This document shows positions 23,562-30,980 of a stretch of DNA of 32,173 nucleotides, in pieces. The notes under the pieces are model-generated. The model was not told the origin of the DNA, did no database searches, and saw nothing but the letters and a program-made list of their open reading frames with translations. Each line of letters starts with the position of its first letter. The stretch's first letter is position 1. The stretch is from a virus: positions 1-32,173 of the IMG/VR virus record IMGVR_UViG_3300047365_000103, one strand, 5' to 3'. A program made the translations under genes and the position numbers.

Positions 23562-23791
23562 GTATAGAAGACGAACTGGGTCTAGAGCAGTTCCTCTTTG
23601 TTGATAGGCAATGTAGAAAATGCCTGAGAACTCTCTCGCTCACTGATAATTTTTATAAGACTAGAAAAGACAGAGGACAAAACCCCTCTGCATATTCGTA
23701 TGAATGCAAATACTGTACAAAGAAAAGAATAAGTAAGACTAGAAATTCAAAACCAAAGCAGCGTAAGGAGTTTGAGTATCCCGACTGGTAA
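23558..23791 (+). CDS. Small treble-clef-like zinc protein, GTG start
   Basis: A 77-residue protein with two CxxC pairs, CRKC near residue 20 and CKYC near residue 51, separated by LTDNFYKTRKDRGQNPS. This CxxC-F-x-K-CxxC layout is often found at the N-terminus of phage HNH-type or endonuclease VII-like proteins, but the catalytic HNH part is missing, so only a zinc-binding unit remains. The GTG start overlaps the upstream TGA, and a GGAA sequence lies just before it. The C-terminus is basic and ends in EYPDW. Confidence 0.7.
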   Translation: MSIEDELGLEQFLFVDRQCRKCLRTLSLTDNFYKTRKDRGQNPSAYSYECKYCTKKRISKTRNSKPKQRKEFEYPDW

Positions 23792-23820
23792 TGTTCACGT
23801 TCCGTTTCCCCGCTTGAACA
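23792..23820 (+). other. Possible stem-loop before gp18 promoter
   Basis: A 6-bp stem TGTTCA/TGAACA encloses a 17-base loop, followed 5 bases later by TTTT. It starts right after the preceding stop and lies before the CTAAATA motif. It is a weak terminator candidate because the loop is large and the stem short. Confidence 0.28.
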
Positions 23821-23830
23821 GTACCTTTTA

Positions 23831-23837
23831 CTAAATA
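23831..23837 (+). promoter_or_regulatory. Late-promoter-like motif CTAAATA (gp18)
   Basis: CTAAATA lies 38 bases upstream of the gp18 ATG, in the 84-base gap before this highly expressed gene. CTAAATA also occurs inside genes of this window, so confidence is moderate. Confidence 0.42.
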
Positions 23838-23875
23838 ATATCAGCATAGATTGAGATTTTTTCAGGAGCTAACCA

Positions 23876-26656
23876 ATGGCATCTACCCAACTTTCGCCAG
23901 GGGTCGTGGTACTTGAAAAGGATCTGACTACGGTTGCTAACGCAACTCTAGATAATGTGGCAGTGATAGTCGGTTCCTTTGAAAAGGGTCCCGTTAATAA
24001 GATTGTAGACGTAACTAGCGAGAAGGAACTCCTAGCAGTCTTCGGTCGTCCTAACGACTACAACTACGAATACTGGTATTCAGCAGCACAATTCTTACTG
24101 TACGGTGGTACACTTAAGGTTATTCGTGCGAACAGTTCTTCACTTAAGAACGCTATTGACACAGCACAAACTGTTGTCACTACTTTCTCTGGTGCAGATA
24201 CTACTCTTACAGTAACAGCAGCGACAGACTTCGCGACAAGCGATCTTCTGTTGATCGACGCTGAAGTTCTTAGAGTGACTAACGTTTCAGGTAATGACCT
24301 TACTGTACAGCGTGGTCAACTTGCAACTGCAGCAACTTCACACGCTGCTGGCGCAAGCATCACCTTGATCGAAGAGTCGGGTAACAGCACCACAATGAAC
24401 CAAGGTGGAACCCTTGCTGCTGGTGGTACTACACTGACTATTACTTCATCAGCATCACTTGCTGTTTCTATCAACGATCACCTTTTGGTCTCTGACGAGA
24501 TTGTCAAGGTTACAGCGATTGTTGGTAACGATCTAACTGTTGAGCGTGGTAAGTTGGAAACAACTGCTGCTGCACAGACAGACGGACAAACAGTTAAGAG
24601 ACTTGTTGTTACAGCAGGTAAGACTACAATCAACGAACAGACCTCAACTGGTGTGTCTGCTCCTTTGGTTAGAAATCTTGAAGAGTATGAAGGTAATGTT
24701 GAAGGCGCTTCTAATAACTGGAAGTTCGCTGCTAGACACCCTGGTCTTTACGGTAACTCTGTAAGAGTTGTAATGACTGACGCTGGTCCTGACCAGATCC
24801 TTTCTCTTGCACAACCTACTACTGCTGAATGGGAATTCCAAACTACAACTAGCGTAACTTACACTGGTGCTAACGCAGGTGCTAAGATTTACGGTTACAG
24901 AGTCGTAGTCACATTGGATTCTGCATCCATCGCAGGCGACTTTGAAAACGGACAATACTGGAGAGCAGAAACTGATGCTGCCTCACCTGTAAGTATTCCT
25001 GTTCAAGGTCAAATTGTTGCTTACGATCCTCTTACAAGAAAGGTCGAGATTGATGTTAACTACTCACTCTCATCTGACGTTCTTGAAGTTGGTGACGTAA
25101 TCGCTCTTTGGAGTGCTGAGTCTGGTGGATCCAGAACTGGTGACAAAGGTAAAGTAGATGCAGTCGAAAGACAACTTCTTACTATTACTAATGCATCTAG
25201 CGAAGCATTCGAAGCAAACTATACTGTATCTGACGACAACGTTGCAGGTTCACCTAATGTGAACGTTGCTTCTGTAAGATCAGAATACGACGAAAGATAT
25301 TTCGGTGGTTCACAGAAGTGGTCAAACGTTGCTCCTAGACCAAGCACTTCACCTTGGGTTGCGGATCGTGGTGGTTCTAAAGACCAAATGCACATCCTTG
25401 TCCTTGATGGAGATGGCAAACTCACTGGTACACCTGGTGCGGTTCTAGAGAAGTTCCTCTTCGTGTCTAAGTCATCTGACGCAAAAGGCGTTCAGGGCGA
25501 GACTGTGTTCTACAGAGACGTTATTAAAAACATCTCATCCTACGTTTATTGGGGATCACACGAGACTGGCAGCATCTATGATATTGACTCTGGTGCTAAC
25601 GGTGACTTTGGTGGATCTGGTGTTTCAAGACACTTCGACTTGATCAAGCAAGTTGCTGCAATCAAGACTACAGAAACTGCCCTTGGTCGTGAGATCATCG
25701 GTACTGCAAAGGGTTCAACTCTCAGATACTCACTTCAAGGTGGTACTGACGGTTACACACTTTCAAGATCTGAGATCCTTGGTTCATACGATCTAGTTGC
25801 TGACAAAGAAACCATCGATGTAGATTACATCTTGATGGGTCCTTCAATGGCAGACACTAGCGATACAATTGCTAAAGCACAGAAGATCATCGACATCGCT
25901 GCAACCCGTAAGGATTGCTTGGCATACGTTTCACCTTCACGTAACGACGTGATCGGTCTTAGCGATACCAACGTGATTGTTAACAGATGTATTGATTATT
26001 TCAATAAACTCTCTAGCACATCATACGCTGTCTTCGATAACAACTATAAGTACATTTACGATAAGTACAACGATAAGTACCGTTACATTCCTTGTAACGC
26101 TGACCTTGCAGGTCTAACACTTAGCGCAACTCTTAATTCAGAAGCGTGGTTCTCACCTGCTGGATTCAACAGAGGACAATTGAGAAACGCAATTAAACTT
26201 GCTTACTCACCTCTTAAGGATCACAGGGACAGACTATATGCTGCACGTGTAAACCCTGTGGTTGCATTCCCTGGACAAGGCATCGTCCTTTTCGGAGATA
26301 AGACTGCACTTTCTTACCAATCTGCATTCGACAGAATCAACGTTCGTCGCTTGTTCTTGGTTCTTGAAGATGCAATCTCAGTAGCAGCAAAGACACAACT
26401 CTTTGAATTGAATGACGAGTTTACTCGTGCTTCATTCAAGAACATTGTGGAACCTTTCCTCAGATCGGTTCAGTCTCGCAGAGGCATCATCGATTTCTTA
26501 GTTGTTTGCGACAGCAGCAACAACCCACCTGAAAGTATTGACAGAGGAGAATTCTTCGCGGAGATCTTCGTGAAACCTACTCGCTCTATCAACTTCATCA
26601 CCCTAACCTTCACGGCAACTAGAACTGGTTCTAGTTTCGCTGAAGTAACATCCTGA
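23876..26656 (+). CDS. 18: Tail sheath protein gp18
   Basis: A 926-residue contractile sheath subunit, much longer than T4 gp18 (659). The N-terminus LSPGVVVLEKDLTTV and the C-terminal region, from AVFDNNYKYIYDKYN through VNPVVAFPGQGIVLFGDKTA to FAEIFVKPTRSINFITLTF, are characteristic of the family. The extra length includes two tandem beta modules at residues about 104-167 and 179-244, each with a pattern of LTVTxxxxFxxxDxLLIDxE, then NDLTVxRG. These probably project from the sheath surface. AGGAG at 23864-23868, 7 bases before the ATG, is a strong ribosome site. The sheath surrounds the gp19 tube and contracts at infection. Confidence 0.95.
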   Translation: MASTQLSPGVVVLEKDLTTVANATLDNVAVIVGSFEKGPVNKIVDVTSEKELLAVFGRPNDYNYEYWYSAAQFLLYGGTLKVIRANSSSLKNAIDTAQTVVTTFSGADTTLTVTAATDFATSDLLLIDAEVLRVTNVSGNDLTVQRGQLATAATSHAAGASITLIEESGNSTTMNQGGTLAAGGTTLTITSSASLAVSINDHLLVSDEIVKVTAIVGNDLTVERGKLETTAAAQTDGQTVKRLVVTAGKTTINEQTSTGVSAPLVRNLEEYEGNVEGASNNWKFAARHPGLYGNSVRVVMTDAGPDQILSLAQPTTAEWEFQTTTSVTYTGANAGAKIYGYRVVVTLDSASIAGDFENGQYWRAETDAASPVSIPVQGQIVAYDPLTRKVEIDVNYSLSSDVLEVGDVIALWSAESGGSRTGDKGKVDAVERQLLTITNASSEAFEANYTVSDDNVAGSPNVNVASVRSEYDERYFGGSQKWSNVAPRPSTSPWVADRGGSKDQMHILVLDGDGKLTGTPGAVLEKFLFVSKSSDAKGVQGETVFYRDVIKNISSYVYWGSHETGSIYDIDSGANGDFGGSGVSRHFDLIKQVAAIKTTETALGREIIGTAKGSTLRYSLQGGTDGYTLSRSEILGSYDLVADKETIDVDYILMGPSMADTSDTIAKAQKIIDIAATRKDCLAYVSPSRNDVIGLSDTNVIVNRCIDYFNKLSSTSYAVFDNNYKYIYDKYNDKYRYIPCNADLAGLTLSATLNSEAWFSPAGFNRGQLRNAIKLAYSPLKDHRDRLYAARVNPVVAFPGQGIVLFGDKTALSYQSAFDRINVRRLFLVLEDAISVAAKTQLFELNDEFTRASFKNIVEPFLRSVQSRRGIIDFLVVCDSSNNPPESIDRGEFFAEIFVKPTRSINFITLTFTATRTGSSFAEVTS
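24185..24608 (+). repeat. Tandem duplicated beta module inside gp18
   Basis: Copy 1 (about 24185-24377) and copy 2 (about 24411-24608) encode matching ordered motifs: TTLTVTAATDF/TTLTITSSASL, LLLIDAEVLRV/HLLVSDEIVKV, GNDLTVQRGQL/GNDLTVERGKL, and a final GASI/GQTV. DNA identity is modest, so they are ancient duplicates. A related unit lies at 6888-7190 in the giant virion protein. Confidence 0.78.
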
Positions 26657-26684
26657 TTCAAGAGTCTAACTAGGAGTTAAAACA

Positions 26685-27359
26685 ATGGCAGAACAACAAC
26701 CAGGACAGGTGGAGCAGAGCTCGGTAAGAGCTCCGATCTTCTCCTTCCGAGATCAAGTCAAAGATTTCGCCCGCCCGAATCTATTTCAATGCGAAATCTA
26801 TGCACCCCCAATCCTTCAGGATGGGGTATCACCTCAGTCAGGTGGAGTAGCAGGTTCTTCAGCAGAAGCATCTGAAAACTCCGCTGGTGAGTCACAACTA
26901 AACGCTTCCGAAGCATCCGCATTCGGTACCTTCCTCGTGAAGGCAGCAAACATTCCTGCATCAACAGTTGGTGTTGTGGAAGTTCCTTATAGAGGAAGAA
27001 TCCTCAAGGTTGCTGGCGACAGAACATTCGAACCTTGGACCGTTACTGTTCTAAACGATCAGTCATTCAAGATGAGAGCGTTCTTTGAATCTTGGTCAAC
27101 CAACATTCAAGCACTACAGCAGAACTTCCAAAATGCTAACACTATCGCTGATTATCAAGCGATGGCAAAAGTTAGACAGATGGATAGAAAAGGTAAGATC
27201 ATTCGTACATACAAGTTCGAAGGTATCTGGCCATCTAACATTTCTGCGATCGATCTTGACTGGGGAACCACAGATACTCCAGAGGAATACACCGTTGAAT
27301 TCCAAGTTCAATACTGGACTTATGACAACGATGTCAACACTGGAAACTCAGGCAGTTAA
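26685..27359 (+). CDS. 19: Tail tube protein gp19
   Basis: A 224-residue protein (T4 gp19 is 163). The tube fold is recognised from FSFRDQVKDFARPNLFQ at residues 19-35, AANIPASTVGVVEVPYRGR near 87-105, and the C-terminal GIWPSNISAIDLDW and YTVEFQVQYW. A 40-residue insertion at about 41-80 is rich in Ser, Ala, Gly and Glu, and accounts for much of the extra length. AGGAG at 26672-26676, 8 bases from the ATG, supports the start. The gene lies 28 bases after gp18, and no promoter motif separates them, so sheath and tube are probably co-transcribed. Confidence 0.94.
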   Translation: MAEQQPGQVEQSSVRAPIFSFRDQVKDFARPNLFQCEIYAPPILQDGVSPQSGGVAGSSAEASENSAGESQLNASEASAFGTFLVKAANIPASTVGVVEVPYRGRILKVAGDRTFEPWTVTVLNDQSFKMRAFFESWSTNIQALQQNFQNANTIADYQAMAKVRQMDRKGKIIRTYKFEGIWPSNISAIDLDWGTTDTPEEYTVEFQVQYWTYDNDVNTGNSGS

Positions 27360-27362
27360 TCA

Positions 27363-27387
27363 GGTCAAATAAAGTTAATTTGAAACC
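27363..27387 (+). other. AT-rich stem-loop between gp19 and gp20
   Basis: GGT-CAAAT can pair with ATTTG-ACC around an AAAGTTA-type loop, with a two-base bulge. It lies immediately before the TATAAATA promoter and has no U-run. It could mark the gp19 transcript end. Confidence 0.3.
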
Positions 27388-27388
27388 T

Positions 27389-27396
27389 TATAAATA
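27389..27396 (+). promoter_or_regulatory. Late promoter motif TATAAATA (gp20)
   Basis: An exact TATAAATA sits 26 bases upstream of the portal ATG in the 63-base gap after gp19, matching the cyanophage late consensus. Confidence 0.72.
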
Positions 27397-27422
27397 GTTG
27401 GGAAGAAAATTCTAATAATTAG

Positions 27423-29045
27423 ATGTCCCAACTTTTTGGTTATTCTCTTGAACGTGCTAAGAAGGACTCTGCGAAGGGTCCTTCTTTCGTGCGTAAAGAG
27501 TCAGATGATGCAGCGACACCAGTCTCGGGTGGTGGGTATTTCGGTACTGCAATCGATCTTGATGGAACATACAAAGATGAAAACGATTTAATTCGTCGTT
27601 ATCGCGCAATGTCAATTCATCCTGAATGTGATCGCGCTATTGACGATGTAGTAAACGAAGCAATCGCTGGTGAGTTAGATGATAGTCCCGTAGACGTGGA
27701 GTTATCTAATCTTAAAGTCAGTGGTACTATCAAGAAAAGAATTAGAGAGGAGTTCTTTAACATCCTCCGTCTGCTTGACTTTGACAAGAAAGCATATGAT
27801 ATTTTCCGTCGCTGGTATATTGACGGGAAGATCTACTATCACAAGATGATTGATACCAAGAACCCTAGAGGTGGTATCACAGAACTAAGATATATTGATC
27901 CACGAAAAATCCGTAAGGTCGTGGAGATGGAGCGTCCTAAGGATAAACAGTTCCAAGATCCAAGGACAATGGAAGCGCAACTTGCTGGCAAGTCTGCAGA
28001 GTATTATGTTTATAATCCCAAAGGTCTCAGAGCAATGGAAACCTCTGGTATCAAGGTTGCTCCTGATGCAATTGCTTTCGCCCACAGTGGTTTGAAAGAT
28101 ATGAACAAGAATGTGATTATGTCACATTTGCACAAGTCAATCAAAGCGCTCAACCAACTAAGGATGATCGAAGATAGTCTTGTTATCTACAGACTATCGA
28201 GAGCACCAGAACGTAGAATTTTCTACATTGATGTTGGTAATCTCCCTAAGCAAAAAGCAGAACAATATCTCCGTGAGGTAATGTCTCGTTATAGAAACAA
28301 ATTGGTCTATAACGCAGACACAGGAGAGATCAGAGATGACAGAAAATTTATGTCAATGCTCGAAGATTTCTGGTTGCCACGTAGAGAAGGTGGAAGAGGA
28401 ACTGAGATCACTACTCTCCCAGGTGGACAAAACCTTGGAGAACTTGAGGATGTCAAATACTTCCAGAAGAAACTTTACCGTGCACTCAACGTTCCAGAAT
28501 CAAGACTGGAATCAGAGTCAACCTTTAACCTAGGTCGCGCAGCAGAGATCACACGTGACGAGATTAAGTTCCAAAAGTTCGTAACTCGTTTGCGTAAGAA
28601 GTTCTCTGAACTACTTCACGATCTACTTAAAACTCAACTCATTCTAAAAGGTGTTATCAGCATTGAAGAGTGGGATGAGATGTCAGAGCATATTCAATAT
28701 GATTTTATTGCTGACAACTATTTCTCTGAACTAAAAGAGAAAGAGATTCTAACAGAGCGTTTGAATCTTGTTCAATCAATGGATCCTTTCGTTGGTAGAT
28801 ACTTCTCTGCTGACTATATCCGTCGTCAAATTCTAAGACATACTGAAGCGGAGATCACTGAGATCGACGAACAGATTGAAAAAGAAATTGAAGAAGGTAA
28901 GATTCCTGACCCCGCTTCGATTGATCCTATGACAGGTGAACCGATGGCAGGTGGAATGGGAATGGAAGGTGAAGTCGAGGAAGAAGAAGGTCCAAGCGGT
29001 GTCGAATCAGTCGCTCCAGCAGACTATAAACGCGGAGAATTCTAA
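27423..29045 (+). CDS. 20: Portal vertex protein gp20
   Basis: A 540-residue portal protein (T4 gp20 is 524). Motifs used include the N-terminal YRAMSIHPECDRAIDDVVNE, the central DSLVIYRLSRAPERRIFYID, VGNLPKQKAEQYLR, FWLPRREGGRGTEITTLPGG and ESRLESESTFNLGRAAEITR, all classic gp20; this gene is a standard cyanomyovirus marker. The C-terminus is acidic and Gly/Met-rich (PMAGGMGMEGEVEEEEG). It forms the dodecameric ring through which DNA enters and exits, initiates prohead assembly and binds gp17 and the neck. It has its own late-promoter motif. Confidence 0.97.
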   Translation: MSQLFGYSLERAKKDSAKGPSFVRKESDDAATPVSGGGYFGTAIDLDGTYKDENDLIRRYRAMSIHPECDRAIDDVVNEAIAGELDDSPVDVELSNLKVSGTIKKRIREEFFNILRLLDFDKKAYDIFRRWYIDGKIYYHKMIDTKNPRGGITELRYIDPRKIRKVVEMERPKDKQFQDPRTMEAQLAGKSAEYYVYNPKGLRAMETSGIKVAPDAIAFAHSGLKDMNKNVIMSHLHKSIKALNQLRMIEDSLVIYRLSRAPERRIFYIDVGNLPKQKAEQYLREVMSRYRNKLVYNADTGEIRDDRKFMSMLEDFWLPRREGGRGTEITTLPGGQNLGELEDVKYFQKKLYRALNVPESRLESESTFNLGRAAEITRDEIKFQKFVTRLRKKFSELLHDLLKTQLILKGVISIEEWDEMSEHIQYDFIADNYFSELKEKEILTERLNLVQSMDPFVGRYFSADYIRRQILRHTEAEITEIDEQIEKEIEEGKIPDPASIDPMTGEPMAGGMGMEGEVEEEEGPSGVESVAPADYKRGEF

Positions 29046-29048
29046 ATA
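29042..29048 (+). promoter_or_regulatory. Late-promoter-like motif CTAAATA
   Basis: CTAAATA overlaps the gp20 stop and ends 22 bases before the ATG at 29071. GAGGA at 29058-29062 lies between them as ribosome site. The motif is degenerate, so moderate to low confidence. Confidence 0.38.
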
Positions 29049-29070
29049 TTATTATACGAGGACATTTATT

Positions 29071-29268
29071 ATGCCATCCATCCAAGCGAAAGAAATTGTC
29101 AACAAACTTTTTTCTGGGAACAAAGATCTCAGTGGAGAGGTTGATGACGCAATGAAAGCAATGACTGCTAATGCTCTAGAAGCAAAGAAGAAAGAAATTG
29201 CAGGTGATTGGATGAAACCCGAAACTCAAGAGGAACCCACAGATGAAACTGATCACGGAACAGATTGA
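29071..29268 (+). CDS. Small prohead core protein candidate (gp67/gp68 position)
   Basis: A 65-residue acidic, helical protein: SIQAKEIVNKLFSGNKDLSG then DDAMKAMTANALEAKKKEIA, with an acidic tail (ETQEEPTDETDHGTD). I use the ATG at 29071, preceded 8 bases upstream by GAGGA, not the in-frame ATG at 28936, which lies inside gp20. It occupies the slot between portal and protease where T4 has the prohead core genes 67 and 68, and its small size, charge and helical nature fit a core protein digested by gp21. Sequence alone does not prove homology. It overlaps gp21 by 26 bases. Confidence 0.72.
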   Translation: MPSIQAKEIVNKLFSGNKDLSGEVDDAMKAMTANALEAKKKEIAGDWMKPETQEEPTDETDHGTD

Positions 29269-29893
29269 AGACGTTCAGATCCTTACTGAGGAAAAGAACG
29301 GTAAGAAAAACCTATACATAGAAGGAACATTCCTACAAGGCGAGATCAAAAATCGCAACGGAAGAATGTACCCTATTAATACTCTGGTACGCGAAGTTGC
29401 TAAATATAACGAGTCATACGTTAAAAGCGGTCGCGCACTAGGAGAGTTGGGTCATCCCGATGGTCCTACTGTGAACCTTGATCGAGTTTCACATTTGATC
29501 ACCTCTCTAGTTCAAGAAGGTAATAACTTTAAGGGCAGAGCAAGAATCCTAGATACCCCTATGGGGAACATTACACGTTCACTTTTAGATGAAGGTGTGA
29601 AACTAGGCGTTTCATCTCGTGGTATTGGATCACTCCAAGAAACAAGAGATGGATCGAAAGTCGTTGCTGATGATTTTATGTTAGCAACTGCAGCAGATAT
29701 TGTTGCTGATCCCTCAGCACCAGATGCTTTTGTTAATGGAATTATGGAAGGCAAAGAATGGGTCTGGAACAACGGACTTATGCAAGAGTCTGAAATTGCC
29801 ACTATGAAGAAGCAAATCGACAACGCTGCTAATCTCAAGGTACTTGAAGAGCGGAAAATTTCCGCGTTTTCAAATTTTCTAAATACCCTGTGA
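29243..29893 (+). CDS. 21: Prohead core protease gp21
   Basis: A 216-residue serine protease (T4 gp21 is 212) of the herpesvirus-assemblin-like fold. The catalytic His71 is in GELGHPDGPTVNL and the catalytic Ser is 124 or 125 in KLGVSSRGIGSL. Other family landmarks are GEIKNRNGRMYP and GRARILDTPMGN. It matures the prohead by cutting scaffold and capsid proteins after (I/L)xE motifs. The last codons (ERKIS) form a perfect hairpin at 29851-29865, discussed separately. The start overlaps the core protein gene by 26 bases. Confidence 0.95.
   Translation: MKLITEQIEDVQILTEEKNGKKNLYIEGTFLQGEIKNRNGRMYPINTLVREVAKYNESYVKSGRALGELGHPDGPTVNLDRVSHLITSLVQEGNNFKGRARILDTPMGNITRSLLDEGVKLGVSSRGIGSLQETRDGSKVVADDFMLATAADIVADPSAPDAFVNGIMEGKEWVWNNGLMQESEIATMKKQIDNAANLKVLEERKISAFSNFLNTL
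29851..29870 (+). terminator. Hairpin with U-run inside the 3' end of gp21
   Basis: GCGGAAA-A-TTTCCGC is a perfect inverted repeat (practical stem GCGGA/TCCGC or one pair longer, with AAT-type loop), followed by GTTTTC. It lies about 28 bases before the gp21 stop and 30 bases before the gp22 promoter. It looks like an intrinsic terminator or attenuator encoded within the ORF. Confidence 0.5.
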
Positions 29894-29894
29894 T

Positions 29895-29902
29895 TATAAA
29901 TA
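29895..29902 (+). promoter_or_regulatory. Late promoter motif TATAAATA (gp22)
   Basis: An exact TATAAATA directly follows the gp21 stop, 39 bases upstream of the gp22 ATG. A weaker CTAAATA at 29879-29885 lies just before it. Scaffold is needed in high amounts, so a dedicated promoter makes sense. Confidence 0.72.
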
Positions 29903-29941
29903 TTTTTACGAATAGCAAAGACTACTAAGGAGACAACTCTA

Positions 29942-30931
29942 ATGTCACAAGAGAATGAAGTAATGGCATCCGAAGAAAAGCAAGTCACCGAAGCAAAATT
30001 CGACGGTGCTGTTGCTGATGGTTCTTCTTTGGGTGGCGTTGAGAATCTCGGAGGTCCTACACCTCAGAACTCAAAACCTGATGATGAGTCTAACAAACTG
30101 AAGACTCCATCACAAACACAGGCAGCATCACCTAAGACAAAACCTTCTGCAGCATCACCTCAGAAGGCAGAATCAGTGGAAGCAGAAAACGCTGAAGGCG
30201 AAGATCTTATTGAGATCGACCTTTCTGCTGACGTTGCCGCTCTTACAGAAGGCGAAGATCTTTCTGAAGAGTTCAAAGAAAAAGCAGCGACTATCTTCGA
30301 AGCCGCTGTTGTATCACGCCTCAACGAGGAACTTGACCGTGTTCATAAGGAATACGCAGGTACACTTTCTGAGGAAGTCGAAGCAGTTAAGACCACACTT
30401 GCTGAGCAAGTAGACGAGTATCTAACTTACGCTACTCAGCAGTGGATCGACGCCAACCAACTCGCAGTTGAAACTGGTCTCAAAGCAGAGATCGCTGAGA
30501 GCGTGGTTGCAGGTCTCAAAAAAGTTTTCGTCGAGAACCACATTGAGGTTCCCGAGGAGAAGGCAGACATCATTACTGATATGGTGACTGAACTTGATCA
30601 GATGGAAGCAAAACTCAACGAACAAATTGATAAGAACGTTGACCTTACACACCAAGTGGCAGGTTTTCGTAAGAATGGAATCGTGACTGAGATCGCAGAA
30701 GGTCTCGCCCAAACCGAGAAAGAGAAACTTGGAAGTCTCTCAGAAGGTGTTGAGTTTAAAGATGAAGAGTCATTCCGCAGCAAAATTGAAACTCTCAAGG
30801 AGTCATATTTTAGCAGCAAACCACAAACTGCATCTGAAACGATTGCCGAAGATGTTCAACCAGTTGTGGAAACAGATATGTCTGATTCAATGTCCAAGTA
30901 CGTTGACGCTATCAGACGCTGGACTAAGTGA
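29942..30931 (+). CDS. 22: Prohead scaffolding core protein gp22
   Basis: A 329-residue acidic protein (T4 gp22 is about 269). Residues about 45-80 are a Pro/Ser/Ala/Lys linker (TPSQTQAASPKTKPSAASPQ). The remainder is a long charged coiled-coil, with DIITDMVTELDQMEAKLNEQ and VAGFRKNGIVTEIAEGL, ending in SMSKYVDAIRRWTK, a typical gp22 tail. Many (I/L)xE triplets (LIE, LTE, LSE, IFE, LNE) are potential gp21 cleavage points, in line with complete degradation of the scaffold during maturation. AAGGAG at 29927-29932 is a strong ribosome site. It is transcribed from the TATAAATA at 29895 and precedes gp23. Confidence 0.93.
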   Translation: MSQENEVMASEEKQVTEAKFDGAVADGSSLGGVENLGGPTPQNSKPDDESNKLKTPSQTQAASPKTKPSAASPQKAESVEAENAEGEDLIEIDLSADVAALTEGEDLSEEFKEKAATIFEAAVVSRLNEELDRVHKEYAGTLSEEVEAVKTTLAEQVDEYLTYATQQWIDANQLAVETGLKAEIAESVVAGLKKVFVENHIEVPEEKADIITDMVTELDQMEAKLNEQIDKNVDLTHQVAGFRKNGIVTEIAEGLAQTEKEKLGSLSEGVEFKDEESFRSKIETLKESYFSSKPQTASETIAEDVQPVVETDMSDSMSKYVDAIRRWTK

Positions 30932-30939
30932 TTTTAGTC
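30922..30939 (+). other. Stem-loop over the gp22 stop codon
   Basis: GACTAA/TTAGTC is a perfect 6-bp stem with a 6-base loop that holds the TGA stop of gp22. A T-rich run begins about 9 bases later. It may tune gp22/gp23 message ends or stability; too weak to call a terminator. Confidence 0.32.
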
Positions 30940-30980
30940 ATTAAACTATTTTTTCTATAACCCCAAAGAGGTAAAAAGCA

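Noticed and set aside
28936-29070. Longer start for the core protein gene at 28936
   Set aside because: The added 45 residues are a frame-shifted reading of the gp20 C-terminus; the ATG at 29071 has its own ribosome site.
29512-29988. 158-residue ORF on the minus strand
   Set aside because: It lies opposite gp21 and the start of gp22, crosses two clear genes, and has no ribosome site or recognisable domain; it is a shadow of + strand codon use.
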